Assembly: GCF_965638725.1 (NCBI RefSeq)
Contig: NC_134949.1
Span: forward strand, 79,700,017 to 79,764,016
Direction: 5' to 3'
From: Aptenodytes patagonicus
Lineage: Eukaryota > Chordata > Aves > Sphenisciformes > Spheniscidae
Length of the DNA stretch: 64,000 nt
Shown here: positions 23,001 to 34,500 of the stretch, piece by piece
Layout: each line of letters starts with the position of its first letter
How positions within the stretch are numbered: position 1 is the stretch's first letter
Notes under the pieces: generated by a model
Seen by the model: the letters and a program-made list of their open reading frames with translations, nothing else
Told to the model about the DNA's origin: nothing
Database searches by the model: none
Translations under genes and position numbers: made by a program

Positions 23001-26000
23001 CTGTTTTGATGAGTGGCTTGAAGTGCTGGACTCTTAACTGCAGTTGTAAATGCTAAAAGTTGCTGAAAATAAGCCAGCAATTATATATTGCCATGTAATT
23101 ATTTAAAGAAAGCAAGATGCTATGAATGTCTAAATAGGTAGTCAAACACATCCACTGCTCTGAACAATTTTTATGTATCCACTTCCTAGATCTAGTTTAT
23201 TTTCATACCGAACATCTGAGTCCATTAAAAGTAGTAGCAATATGTGTCATAAGAAAGCTATTAACTTTGTTTACATAGCTGACTTAGAATAATGCATGAA
23301 ATGACACACTGAACCAGGGTAAAATAAATGGAATATTAAGTGGGGATAGGATTTTTGTGGAGGTGTATGTAACTGGTTGTCTCTTTTTTTTTTTTTTTTT
23401 CCCCCCTTCCCTTTTTCTTTTTTCTCCTTCCTCTCCTCAGTCTGAAAGTGGAGGAGCTTTTAAAGGGTTTAAAGGCTTTATATTGCCTTCTGGAAAAGGA
23501 GGAGGTGGCTTCAGCGGATTTGGTAATGGTGCAGGAATAAAGCCTTTAGAAGGGCTGTCTAATGGAAGCAGTAGTGTCTCTAGCACTCCTTCTTTCAGCA
23601 GTTTAAAGACCACCTCCGAAACACAATCGGCATTTGGTAAGTTTTAAATAAGCATACATATTTATCAACAAATTCAGCCATAAAATCTGTAGGGTTAATT
23701 TAATAGTGAAAAAACAAATTCCAACAACCCTGTGGTTCTCTTCTAAGGTTTTGAGATTTTCTTCCTCTTTGTAAGATTTCTTAAAAAGATTTTAGACTGC
23801 TGGAGGGACAAGTTATCAAATGCATGCAGTTTTAAGAGGTGGAAACTAAATTCGTATTTGATCTGATACTGGAGGTAAAAGCTTTATAGGCACAAATGGG
23901 AATAGAAGACATTGGCATATGACACTCAGAATAGTATAAAACAGCTGGTAACATGTTCCAGTTAAATAATTGTCCCAATTATCTGAATTTAATTAAAAAA
24001 AAAGATGCTAATGGAAAATGTCCATTTAGTAGGACTGCAGTTTCTTTGTGTGATTTTTTTTTTTTTTAAGGTCTTGTTTCTGTATTTTTTGCAGTTCTTG
24101 GTAAATACATGCTGCAGAGCTAAAGTATTAACCTTTTTTCCCTGTACATCTTATATTGCAAACAGTCTTACTAGAATTCTATCTCTTAAAATGTAGGTAT
24201 AAATGTAAGACGCTTGAAATATTTTGGCAATTATGACTCGTAGTCTCATGCTTTAGTAGTCTCTGAAGAATATTAGTTCTATGCCTTTGTGTTGGCGATG
24301 CAGAAATGTTAACCATGCCACAGTGTTTGAGTGAGCATGCCACAGAATAGAAATAGTGGATTTTAAAGTTTAGAGTAGCTTAGATTTCAGTGAGCTTAAC
24401 TAAATTAGGAGAAACTTAAATATTTAATGAGGATTTTCTTAATTTGCTTATTATGGTTTTTATATGGAAACCACTCAAAAATGTGCAAAATCATGGGCTA
24501 GTGTGTTCAGAGTTCTTTAAAGCACAAGTAGTAAGAGATAACTAGATATTTTGTTTTAATAACTGTTGCAGCTTGGTAAAGCTTGAATTAAGATTTTGGG
24601 GGTTTTGGTGAAATACAAAACTTTTATTTTTTTAATATTATTCTGTAAGATTTCTTTGGATTTTTTTATACAACTGTGTGCTCTATCTGCTTTGTCTATC
24701 CCTGAACTAACTTACTTGTCTAAACTTAGCGAGCTTAGGTCTGTTTCACAGTATTGTCTGTTTACGTGTACCACAGTATCTGGTACACAGTGTCGCGTTG
24801 TGATAAAAGACAAGGTACCTAACTGAGCAAGAATGAGTGATTTGATAAAGAAATATTGAGAACATTTAGTTTAGGTTTTTATGAGAACTGTGCTTTCTGG
24901 GAAAAAAAGTTCTAAACCATATTTTTCTTCTAATAGGATCAACAATGTCAAATGGTCCTACTACTACTGCGTTTACTGAGAAAAAGGCTGCAAGCCCAAA
25001 AGCTAATGGTGGCAGTCAACCATCTTCATCTGGCTATGCTCAGAGTAAAGTTTGTAGCTCTAGTGTTTACCACAAACAGTTAGCAGCTTTAAACTGTTCT
25101 GTGCGTGACTGGATAGTTAAGCATGTAAACACAAACCCACTATGCGACCTGACACCCATCTTTAGAGACTATGAGAAGTATTTAGCAAATATTGAACAGC
25201 AACATGGAAGCAGTAGTGACAGTGGCTCTGAAAATGAAAGCAACAAGACACCTGGCTCTCAGCCTGTTTCTACGTTTGGGAATTCAAAGGTACAGCAAGG
25301 ATCAACTTTTTTGTTCAACAACAACAAAACTGAGGATCCCTCGGACAAAAAACCCGAAGCTGCATCTGAAAAAAAAGACCCATTGTTAGGAGCTACATCA
25401 ACCGTCTCATTTAATTTTGGCAAGAGTGTCGACAGTTCTGTTTTGGGTTCCCTTGGTTCAGGAACGCTTAGCAGTTTCTCATTTTCTCCTGGGAATTCAG
25501 GTTTGTTTGGAAAAGATGCAAACCCGGCTAAGTCTGTCACTGCAGTATCCACCAATGTATTGGAAGCTCAGACAGAAAGTGGCAATAGCGATGATAAAGG
25601 TAAATTCTATTTTAAATTATTATTTTTAAGCTGTGAATGTGTGTGACTTAAGAATACTGCAAAGATGAAATAATACTAAGTTGAACTAGATCATAATTGT
25701 TCTTGAATTTGAAAGTACCAAACTGTGCCACTAATCCAGAAATAATCTGTCTTGCATAGTGTTTAAGTATAACTAAAAGTATATGGTTATCAAAACCTAT
25801 GTATTTGTCAGATTTATACTTTCTGTAATAGAAAAAAATTTTTTAGCTGAATACAAGACTGGAAGTAATTAAATTTAAAGCAACTGGTATGTTCATCTTT
25901 GAGCCTGCAGGACATTTCAATCCTGCTGCTTTGCCCAGTAGGTTTATCAAGAGATCCCTCAGTACAACGCGTACGATATGGAACAATTTCATACATCTTT

Positions 26001-29000
26001 CTTACAAGACTGTAAGGCCAATAAAGTTGCATACTACCTGACAGTTTTACTCTGCTATTTAGCTAAGCTGGGTACAGTAAGCTTATAGAAATCCTAGCAG
26101 TTGAGGGACTGAAAATAATCCTGCCACTGTCTCTTGGCTGTCATTCCTGCAACTGATTACCCTTCCCCCAAATTAAAGTTGGTGGTTGGAAGATTTATTT
26201 TGCTTTACTTGAACCCATTTGTGGAGACTATTCTTTGAAATGTTATAACTGTTTTCCCCCGAGAAAAGGTTTTGACTTGTTCAGCTTTGCAATTTTTGGT
26301 TTTGATTGTTTGGGGGTGGTGGTGGTGGTGTATTTTCATCCCATGTAAATTGAAGAGGAGTATAACGTTGCTTGAGGGGTGTGGCTGAATGAAAAGAAAG
26401 TAAGACTTTTTTTCTGTAGCTGAAGCTGCTTCAGAGCCCACACTGATAGCTAAAATACATTTAAATCATTGACAGGCTACACATGTATATGTCAAATACA
26501 GCATGCATAAACTAGTTCTAATACAATGCCAAAAATACCTTCCAGATTATATGCTCACAACATTAATGTACTAAAACTTTTTATTTAAAGGAGGAGAAGA
26601 GGAGGAAGAAGAGCCACCAAAAGTCATTGTTAATGAAATAAAAGAGGATGATGCTTTCTACTCAAAGAAGTAAGTGATTTTAACTTTGAATAGTGAAGAG
26701 AATTGTAACTTTGAGAATAAAATTCATACCTATGTACTGCTACTCTTCATCGCGGCAGTGCATAATTAATGTTGTCTATGTTCTTGATTTCCTAGTTAAT
26801 AAAACTTTTTAGGAAGCCATGCAGAATATGAAGTTCCAATTGTAAAAAAGTTAATTACAGACAAAAATGTGTAAGACCTTACTAAAATTCTTGTGTATCT
26901 TGGACACAGCACAGATAGCTAGTTTGTGTTCTACTTGTGATCAGGTTGTGGTTTTTTTTTTTTTAACAAATGAAGATGATGTTTCTGCCTTCATCAGGTT
27001 TTGTAAGTTTAAACTGTAGGGCTTGTACCACAGAAATAACGTACACTACTTCTGAAAAGTGTGAGTCAGGTGCTCAGCTATTTGCATAGCCTAAAATAAG
27101 ACTCTTCAGTTGGAAAATGCTGATTGTTGTATGAAGGAGTGAACAAGTTGTACTTCTAAGTTCAAAGCGAGACTACCTAGAAGCAGTTTTTCAAAGCATG
27201 TTCAGTAGTCCAAGTAATTGCCTGACTACTTAACACTTAGCACAGAATCTGTCTTTCTACAAAAAGTCATTTGCTTTATCTGAGAGAAGGTACGTGCTCG
27301 TATATGAAGAATGGCATTAGGTTTATTAGAGCTTCACTTAAAAAACGTTTTTAAATTTTACATAAAAGTCCTATTATAACTTCAGAATGATACAGCAAGT
27401 TCTTTTGGTTTTGTAATTAGTGTTTTTAAACAGTAGCTTGCAGTTATTACTCCTTATAGACCCTGAGGTGGTTGTGCATTTTACTTTTCCCTGAAAGTAA
27501 TATGTTTGTCATTTCAATACTGAAAGAAATAATTAACTTTCTCTTTCTGAACTGGAAGTACTAGCTGTTAGCACATGAAACAAGGTCAAGAAGAACAAAG
27601 ATTTATGCTACTCACAACATGTTAACTCCTGATTATTGTTAAACTGTTGGCTTACTGTGAGTCAGATGTATACATATATATATGTGTGTGTATTTGGGAG
27701 ATATCTTTGTATTTAATCTCTACATATCTGCACCAACAAGTGTGGGGGTTTTTCCACAGGTGCAAACTGTTCTACAAAAAGGATAATGAATTTAAAGAAA
27801 AAGGTGTAGGAACATTACACTTAAAACCAGCAGGAAATGAAAAAACTCAACTCCTAGTTCGAGCGGATACCAATTTAGGTAAGTAAATTTCTTCTAGTAG
27901 CAAGTCTTGATGTGAAATTCCCTGCTAAGCATTAGGATTTTTTTTGTTACACACCATAACAGACACGATTAGTGAAAACCTTTCTACTTTGTTTTTTTTG
28001 AATAATTTCAAGTATTGAACAAGCAATTGGATGCCTCTAATGAGTATTACAAAATAGTACACATGAAGCAGTGCAAAGAAGTAAAAGGTTATGGTGTATG
28101 TTTGGGTATTTTCCCCCCCACCCCTTTTTTTAATAGCTTTTCTCCATCCCCGACTTGTTGAGTGGTTTGAAGCATGGCTTAAGATCCACAATGTACATGT
28201 ACTGATACATGTATCAGGTGTGATAAATGAAGAGGAACAAATTTTGTGCTAAGATGCAGGCCAACTGTCATTTGTCTGCAGTTCATCCTGAATACGTAAA
28301 TAGTTGGCCATGTGGGCAGACATCCGTTGTACTTGGGGGTAAAGGGGAGCATTCTATAGATCAGGCATGCAGGATTTTGCTATATGCGTTGCTCTTAAAA
28401 CGCACACCGAAGTCCAGCTGTTGAACTGTGTTTTAGCTAACTTCAGTTGGATCACAAACGGTAGGTTGACTCTACAGAATTAAGAGTAACCTGTAGCGTG
28501 ATAGTTCCTCAATATCTTTTGAGATGAACGTTAACACATACAGCTAACTAAAGAGAAAAAAATGCAACCATTTCTTTGCTTTTAGAAGTTAGGGGGTACT
28601 TGATGTATTAAAGTTTTTAAGGTGTAATGTTCTGGCTGAAGAGTGTTTACACACTCAAACTGTGCAACCAATTCATTGTTGAGAAGCCTTGCTACACTTC
28701 AGTACCTGATTTCAACAAGCTTGCATGTGAGGTTCACATGCACTTGGCAACTTCCATAAAATAGAATAAATATTATGCTTATAGGAGACCTGAGGACTAA
28801 AGTCATGCAGGCCCTTGGTAAATCTCGCCTCACTTTCAGTTTATAATGCACTCTAGCAAGTCTGTATGAAGCCTCTGCAGGCCCAATAGGGGCAGTTTTC
28901 AAATACCTGGTGAGATTGGGACTCCTGTGTTAGTCACTTCTAAATCATCAACTTCTTTCAGCGGAGACAGGGTTTGCCAGATAAAGGGCAGGTCTTAGCA

Positions 29001-30300
29001 ATAAAACTGAAGGCAGACGTATGGCAGAGCTGTCAGTGCTTTCAGCATTTCCTTGGGGATTTGAATGTGTCGAATAGAGCAGATGAAAACTTGATTTCTC
29101 CAAGTTACCTGCTCTTTAACACAAGTCTTGATTTTTCACTCAGCTGATGCTAATTTTCCTGATGTTGATTTACATTCCCTCTACCTTCATCTGAGGTGAG
29201 GTATTAGGAAATCTTTCCTTTTTCTTCAGCTCGTACACTAAGACATTTCAGCTTGGTGTTTCCAAGCGTTGGTTTCTAGAAGCTGCTGCAGTCATAGTGA
29301 TGCACGCTTTCCTTTTTGCTATCTTCACACAGTGCTATAATCCTTTCCTAAAATCTCACTGTGTTGAAAAACTGAACTGGAAAGGAAGGCGAAGACTGAC
29401 TTTTCCCTAAACACTACTACCGTGTTCTGAACTATTTACCAGGTTTACAAAATGTGTGCATCTTCCGTGGAAGCAGATTTGAGTTTGTTTGCAACCGTTT
29501 TAATAGACCACTAATACTGGGGCTGTCAAACTCGCTACATAATTTAACAAGTTGACATACGGCTGTTATTAGTAAGCCGGTGGTAGACCACATCAGATGT
29601 GTTGTACGATTTGAGGATACAAACTACTTATTCTCCCACAGTTTGTCCAAATTTAGATTAACATGTCTGTATGTGTGTTAAAGCTAACTTTTTGCTTCTG
29701 CTTATGAACTGTGCTTGATGGTCAGAATGAGCAGCTGGCATAAGCATAAACTAAGCACTACGACTCGAGTCCTCATTTGCTGCTTCTCCCTCGTCCTCTT
29801 CCCTTTTTCCTGCATGTCCCTACTATAATTTGATATTCTTCAGACTCCTCCCTTTTTTTAAAAGGAGCACGCGGTATTTCCAGAGACTTCCTCATTCCTA
29901 ATGGGGAAAGAAATCCGTGAGAACAGTGGCCATGAGCAGATGCTTAGGGAAGAATGAGACAAGTATATATGACATTTGTGAATTGCCTTCCTTCCAAACA
30001 CAAACTTAAATCCCTATTTAGTAAGTATACTAACATCTGTATTGCAGTAAAAGCTGAAAAATTGCTAATTGCAATTTTTTTTCCTCCTCGTATGCAGGAA
30101 ACATACTGTTGAATGTTCTAATTCCACCTAAGATGCCATGTACAAGAACCGGAAAAAACAACGTTCTTATAGTTTGTGTTCCTAATCCACCGATTGATGA
30201 GAAGAATCCAGCTGTTCCTGTCACTATGTTAATAAGGGTGAAAACAAGTGAGGATGCAGATGAGTTGCACAAAATCTTACTGGAGAAAAAGGAGGCTTAA
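19959..30300 (+). CDS. NUP50: Nucleoporin NUP50 (NPAP60), complete, seven coding exons
   Basis: Mobile FG-nucleoporin of the nuclear-pore basket. In the known family it binds importin-alpha, helps dissolve import complexes, and binds RanGTP. Joining 19959-20027, 21118-21201, 23441-23636, 24937-25599, 26591-26669, 27760-27878 and 30098-30300 gives 1,413 nt, that is 470 residues plus TAA; human NUP50 is about 468. The start has a good Kozak context (A at -3, G at +4). Residues 1-50 carry the acidic/basic importin-alpha-binding segment, with basic KKAKRR at 41-46. FG dipeptides lie at 78-79, 116-117, 230-231, 277-278 and 307-308. A well-conserved central block (about 160-206, [20 protein letters not shown]) and an acidic run (340-345) precede the C-terminal Ran-binding domain (about 350-470). 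All introns are GT-AG and phases agree throughout. Residue 29 is Val where human has Met (see findings). Confidence 0.97.
20999..21024 (+). repeat. 26-bp direct repeat, copy A (NUP50 intron 2)
   Basis: The 26-base word beginning ATTTGTTAGGGAGAAGTG is repeated exactly at 21,657-21,682. Copy A lies about 95 bp upstream of exon 3. Confidence 0.9.
21118..21201 (+). CDS. NUP50: NUP50 exon 3
   Basis: 84 nt, phase 0 to 0, residues 24-51. It holds the basic cluster KKAKRR and the conserved [17 protein letters not shown] stretch. Acceptor cttaaAG, donor GTAATG. The length is a multiple of three, so skipping would keep the frame. Confidence 0.96.
21657..21682 (+). repeat. 26-bp direct repeat, copy B (NUP50 intron 3)
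   Basis: Exact copy of 20,999-21,024, starting 658 bp after it, on the other side of exon 3. A 10-bp word AAGCTGATCT also occurs near both copies, but on opposite sides (21,033 and 21,634). Confidence 0.9.
22131..22620 (+). other. Purine-rich stretch in NUP50 intron 3
   Basis: About 490 bp in which A and G predominate on the plus strand, with repeated gaagag, ggagg and agagag words. No open frame of note. It could be old repeat sequence or a purine-rich splicing-enhancer landscape upstream of exon 4; neither is shown. Confidence 0.5.
23441..23636 (+). CDS. NUP50: NUP50 exon 4
   Basis: 196 nt, phase 0 to 1, residues 52-116. It is Gly/Ser/Phe-rich, with a FKGFKGF element and a glycine run (71-74), one FG at 78-79 and the F of a second FG at 116. 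The acceptor is preceded by an uninterrupted 59-nt pyrimidine tract (23,380-23,438). Donor GTAAGT. Confidence 0.96.
24937..25599 (+). CDS. NUP50: NUP50 exon 5 (large central exon)
   Basis: 663 nt, phase 1 to 1, residues 117-337. It codes for the conserved central block [20 protein letters not shown]...[16 protein letters not shown] and the Ser/Thr-rich FG region with FG at 230, 277 and 307. Acceptor ctaatAG, donor GTAAAT. A frame read through the donor adds a spurious tail. Confidence 0.97.
26315..26330 (+). repeat. (GGT)5 microsatellite
   Basis: Short perfect trinucleotide run in NUP50 intron 5, likely polymorphic. Confidence 0.85.
26591..26669 (+). CDS. NUP50: NUP50 exon 6
   Basis: 79 nt, phase 1 to 2, residues 338-363 plus two bases of 364. 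It codes for an acidic run followed by [18 protein letters not shown], the lead-in to the Ran-binding domain. Acceptor tttaaAG, donor GTAAGT. It is too short to stand out as an open frame. Confidence 0.95.
27760..27878 (+). CDS. NUP50: NUP50 exon 7
   Basis: 119 nt, phase 2 to 1, residues 364-403. It codes for the core of the Ran-binding domain ([20 protein letters not shown], then [13 protein letters not shown]). Acceptor ttccacAG, donor GTAAGT. Confidence 0.96.
28193..28217. repeat. Overlapping palindromes in NUP50 intron 7
   Basis: GTACATGTAC (28,193-28,202) abuts and shares one base with the 16-bp perfect palindrome CTGATACATGTATCAG (28,202-28,217). Confidence 0.85.
30098..30300 (+). CDS. 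NUP50: NUP50 exon 8 (terminal coding exon)
   Basis: 203 coding nt, residues 404-470 and TAA at 30,298-30,300. It codes for the end of the Ran-binding domain ([20 protein letters not shown]...) and the C-terminus LEKKEA. Acceptor tatgcAG. The 3' UTR follows without a further intron. Confidence 0.97.
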
Positions 30301-30461
30301 ATAAGTTGCAGTCAGTGATTTAAGGAATTATTGCCAAACTGCTGCTGCTCTTTTTTTCTTCCATAACTTCACTTGAACACTTAACTCTTTACTCTGGTAT
30401 TAAGAACTGTTATAGGAATTCTGGAAAAATTCTGTGAGGAAAAGCTAAACTAGCTAATAAA
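30301..30461 (+). other. NUP50: NUP50 3' UTR to first polyadenylation signal
   Basis: The stop codon is followed by AT-rich sequence, with the first AATAAA at 30,456-30,461. This is about 160 nt downstream and would give a short 3' UTR. Further AATAAA words on the same strand at 32,782 and 34,272 could give much longer 3' UTRs, as in mammalian NUP50 (from memory). The usage is not visible from sequence. Confidence 0.6.
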
Positions 30462-32117
30462 AGCTTTAATAGAACACAAGCGTTGGACTGTGCTCCCTCA
30501 TTTTTCAACATCTAAATGCAGGACCTCTTCTGGATAAAGCATATTGATTTACGTTAAAGCACGTGTTTTTAACACCAGTCGATTTGACAGAATGGACTGA
30601 AATCAGAGTACAAAAATATGGTACCAGAGCTTCCTCACAGACTGCGGTGCAATGCAACAACCTCCTGTTTTGAGAAGGGGGGATGTTGAAGCTTAACTGT
30701 TGAAACTGTTTCTAGACTCCAGGTTTTTAATTTTAATTGGCCTGTCATATTCTGGTGAGACTAATTTTTCAAACTGTCAGTGACAATGTACCCCAACAAC
30801 AATGATATTATATATATTGTACTGTGTTTTAACTCTTACAGACTCGTGTGCTTTTGGGACTCGGAGACTGCATCTCGAGATATTTAAAAGAAAATTTGCT
30901 TGCGTAGTCTTGTTGACAGTAGTGTTTCTTAGAGAAGAACTGTCAGTTCTGTTCTTACCGTAGCAACAAGCTGATGATGTGCAATAGTACAAGCAGACAA
31001 CTGGAAGACTGTTTATCTTGGACCACAACCACAGCTGGCATTCGGCGACTTCTGACAAGTCAGAGGCAAAGGGTTGCCCTTCCATTATGGTCCCTCCGAG
31101 GTATTCTTCTCTAGTCCTGTGGGCTAAAACTGAAACCCAGCAGAGGCGGAGTCGTAAATGTTGTACTTGTCTCGCTACTAGTACTTTTCTGAAGAGAGCT
31201 CTTTTCACAAACAAATTTCAGGATTTTTATAGATCTTTATATTGCCTCTGGCCATTACCAAGAATACATGCGTAAGTGTGTGTGCGTGTCAGTAATTATT
31301 TTTCCCGTGTGCTAAAACTACAGTGCTTTACTGCATTACATTAAGTAAACCAGTAGTTTGCAGCTTTAGGACAAGCTTTCTGTGGCAAAAGTAGGGAGCA
31401 CTGGGTTAATCTATAACTTGGCTTTCAGCTGTGTTAGAATTAACCACATGGCAATAATTTGTGGATCAGAACATCATTCTGTTCTTGGTTTCCATCTCAA
31501 CTTTATCACACCTTGTTTGGTTATTTAATCCTTTTCTTTTGCAAATCTTGTTTGCTGGAAACTCCTTCCCTAATTGTTTTTCTGCTTCACTTCCAGCTCT
31601 GGAAACTATCCAAGAGCTAGATGTTAATATTAAACTTGAGCTGCTCCCTGAACTGTCTCACTGACCAGCTCTGGGGAGATGGAAGAAACATGGCAACCTC
31701 TCTCTGGCTGATGCGGCACAGAGGAAAAAATCCCGTTCTTTAAAAAAAGCAGCATGATGCAGTTCTCACAGGGGACCTGGAAATCCACAACAGCGGCATC
31801 CTGTGGGTGGGGAAAAAGTAGTAGCACCATTTGATTAGATGCAGCACATCCTACCTGCTGCTCTCTGGGGGGGGAACAAACGGCTGCCTTTGGTCCTCAT
31901 TCACTGCACAATTCAGGTTATGGCCTTTTTTCTCCCTCTTAACTAAAAGGAGGAAAAACTTTATAGGATCTATAGCCCTCTTGACCAAAGTTCAAAAACA
32001 AAGGCCTTTGCTCACATCTCAGCTACACTGAGGTCACAGGAATTGCATTTTTAAGACTCAAGTGTAAAGGAAGCTTAGATACGATTTCAAATATTATTTG
32101 AAATACAAACTGGTGCC

Positions 32118-32221
32118 TTTTTTTTTTTTTTTTTTTGCATCTGGCTCAGTACTTAACCATTGAAAGTTGACGTTATGTTCCTCAAAATAATGTGCTTTTC
32201 TTTAAAAAAAAAAAAAAAAAA
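32118..32221 (+). repeat. T19 and A18 tracts forming an imperfect-spacer inverted repeat
   Basis: T19 at 32,118-32,136 and A18 at 32,204-32,221. On one RNA strand these could pair as an 18-bp A-U stem with a 67-nt loop. If the NUP50 3' UTR extends this far, the structure would be in the transcript. Confidence 0.7.
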
Positions 32222-33356
32222 GTCTTGCCGATACCTAAATTGGAGGCCAAAAGCCGAAGGCTTGCATGTTAATTGTGTATGAATGAAAAGCAGAACATTG
32301 CCTGAAAGTTTATTACAGGCTTAGGTTTAATATCCAAGGGCTCAGTTAATTTTGCATTTGTCGTTTGACTGTAGTGTCTTAAACGTGTCTCTGTGCAGGA
32401 AGGGTTTATAGACTAGAGCGCTGGATGTGGTAAGCGCATTTGTTACGCATCCCACTTCAAGAGCAACTCTGGAGAGATTGTACCGGCGGTCTTGGGTTTG
32501 TGTGTGTGTGTTTACTTCCGAAAGCTCACCGATACGTAACTGTTTCTCCATCCATTGAAATGCGGACCAAGTAACTTAAACAAGTGGGAGACAAACTGAA
32601 CTTCCTGTGGATCCTTAGGATTTGCCTCCGAAGGGAGGCGGCCTGGGGCTTTTGCACGCACGTATTTGGCCCGGTTCTAAAGCTGGCAAACTGAATAACG
32701 GCTAGTGCGCCCCCGTCATGTTTTCAAGGGTGGACATCCTGAGGGCGAGCACAGAGCGTAAGGAAAAATAAGTAGAATAATAATAAATTGTGTTGGAAAA
32801 ACTAAACCTTAGAATACCCATGCTAGCAAGTAACCTCTTCGGTTAGCTGTGGGAAAGACTAATTGAGAGACACCTTAATTCTTTAGCAACGTACGTATTT
32901 ATCAGTAAAGCTAGGGGAAGGTATGTAATTGGAATCTCGTGTTAATTAGAATGTCAAATATATGCATAAACATACAACTTCAAACATTTCACACGGGGAA
33001 AGCTGCCACTAAAAGAAGAGGGAAGAATTTTACTGCAAATTAGAGGTTTTAATCAACATCGTTCATAGTGACCCTGCAATTACCTGGACTATGAAGCAGG
33101 AAAAGTCAGCCAGTCATACACTTTTCACTTGGTGTTCAGTTATAAAGCACAACCCTTCTCCGGTACTGTTGCAAAAACAAGTTTTTGATGATGCTTCAGG
33201 TTCTAGTTAAGAAATATTAAAATACATAAATACTGTAAGAGGCCAGAGACTATTACATAGAAAAAAAGGCCTAAAATGAGTTCAAAAGTTAGCGGGGAGC
33301 ATAGAAATCAATATACTAATGCCTTCATAACGAAGTGGCACATGCTATACAAGGAA

Positions 33357-33376
33357 GGAATTCTGATCAGAATTCC
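33357..33376. repeat. 20-bp perfect palindrome
   Basis: GGAATTCTGATCAGAATTCC equals its own reverse complement, with no spacer. It lies in non-coding DNA between the two genes. Confidence 0.95.
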
Positions 33377-34320
33377 AACTCGATGAGGCGTTCGTTCCTG
33401 TATCGTGGTAGATACTGAATATATTTAACAGCTGGATATCAGATACCCGATGTTAAAGATGCAAGTTTCCTCCCTAATTTGAGTTAATGCCTTCACTGTT
33501 TCAGCTGTACATAGGTGCTGGAGTGTCTTATGGATCACGCGTTCTTCCCTCTGCTGTAATTTTGAAGTTTCAGCTGCTTAGAAATCTTTCCCTCTCACCT
33601 CCCCAAAACAGAAAATCAAGATCTCTGCTTCTTTTAATTATCAGAATCATCTGTAAGGGAGATTATTACAGTTGGTTTGAATTTTATTTTTAAATATTAA
33701 ATTGCTATATGCAGGGGGTTTTTTTGTAATGTACTTAAAATTATCTTTTTGGGAACACAACAGCGTGTTCCTGTAATCCCTTTTGGTTGATGGATGTGAA
33801 AGTTTAAATTAAAATTTACAGTTCAAATGAACATGTTGTAGAACGTAAACCAATTAGGAGGTATGCTTCTCTATTAAGAACTTCAATTCAGCTCCCTTTG
33901 CAGCACTGTAACATTTAAAATGTCCTTAAAGACTTTTTTTCTGATGCCTTAACTTATTTGCATTTGCTAAAATTTTGTAGCTGGTGCCTGTGCGCAGAAA
34001 TTAACTGACATTAAACAATTTAAAGTGGCATGAGCTAGTAAAAATCCAATGAAAATGCTGAATGTGACGATTTGTTAATTGTTAAGAGATTTCAAACTGC
34101 TCTGAATTTTTCAGTGGATACTTAAGTTTCACATAACTTGTCACGTAACAATGTTTTCATTAGTTCTAATACATTGAGGAAGTGTACAAAAATCCATGGA
34201 AAATGTGAATAAATGAATGGGAGATAAGCGTCTCGTGTGTATCACTTTCACTTTGAGCGTGTAACACTATTAATAAAATGAATTTTACAGTCAGTTGCTT
34301 GCAGGTGAACTCCTGCCTAG

Positions 34321-34500
34321 AAAATCCCGCGCACGGCCTCACTGCTGCTAGAAGGGGGAGTGCGCCTACTCCGCCCCTTCCTCCAGCCGGCTTTGAAGCC
34401 TGTCGCGTTGCTACCAGCCAGTTCAGCAAAAATGCTTTCTTCTTGCAAGGCCAGTGAGCTGAATCAGCTCAGAGGGAGGCGCTAGGGCTGCCTTTTACCA
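34321..34500. other. Orphan CpG-rich patch between convergent genes
   Basis: The first 100 bp contains about eight CpG, with words such as cccgcgcacgg, gtgcgcc, ctccgcccc and tgtcgcgttg, inside AT-rich DNA. It is small for an island and no exon could be linked to it. It could be a promoter of a non-coding transcript, an intragenic island if either 3' UTR reaches here, or a relic of a CpG-rich insertion. Confidence 0.4.

Larger units (their letters stand above)
30462..34320. other. Interval downstream of the first NUP50 poly(A) signal; no gene recognised
   Basis: Possible long 3' UTR of NUP50 or intergenic DNA. Open frames up to 145 codons occur on both strands without recognisable similarity. 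It contains a T19 and an A18 run 67 bp apart (32,118-32,221), a 20-bp palindrome (33,357), a (GT)n run near 32,500, and a moderately CpG-rich stretch around 32,400-32,760. No splice-supported exon was found. Confidence 0.55.

Noticed and set aside
25259-25555. 98-codon minus-strand frame opposite NUP50 exon 5
   Set aside because: A shadow of the coding exon on the other strand.
30777-31214. 145-codon minus-strand frame downstream of NUP50
   Set aside because: No family resemblance, and it lies antisense in probable NUP50 3' UTR; regarded as chance.
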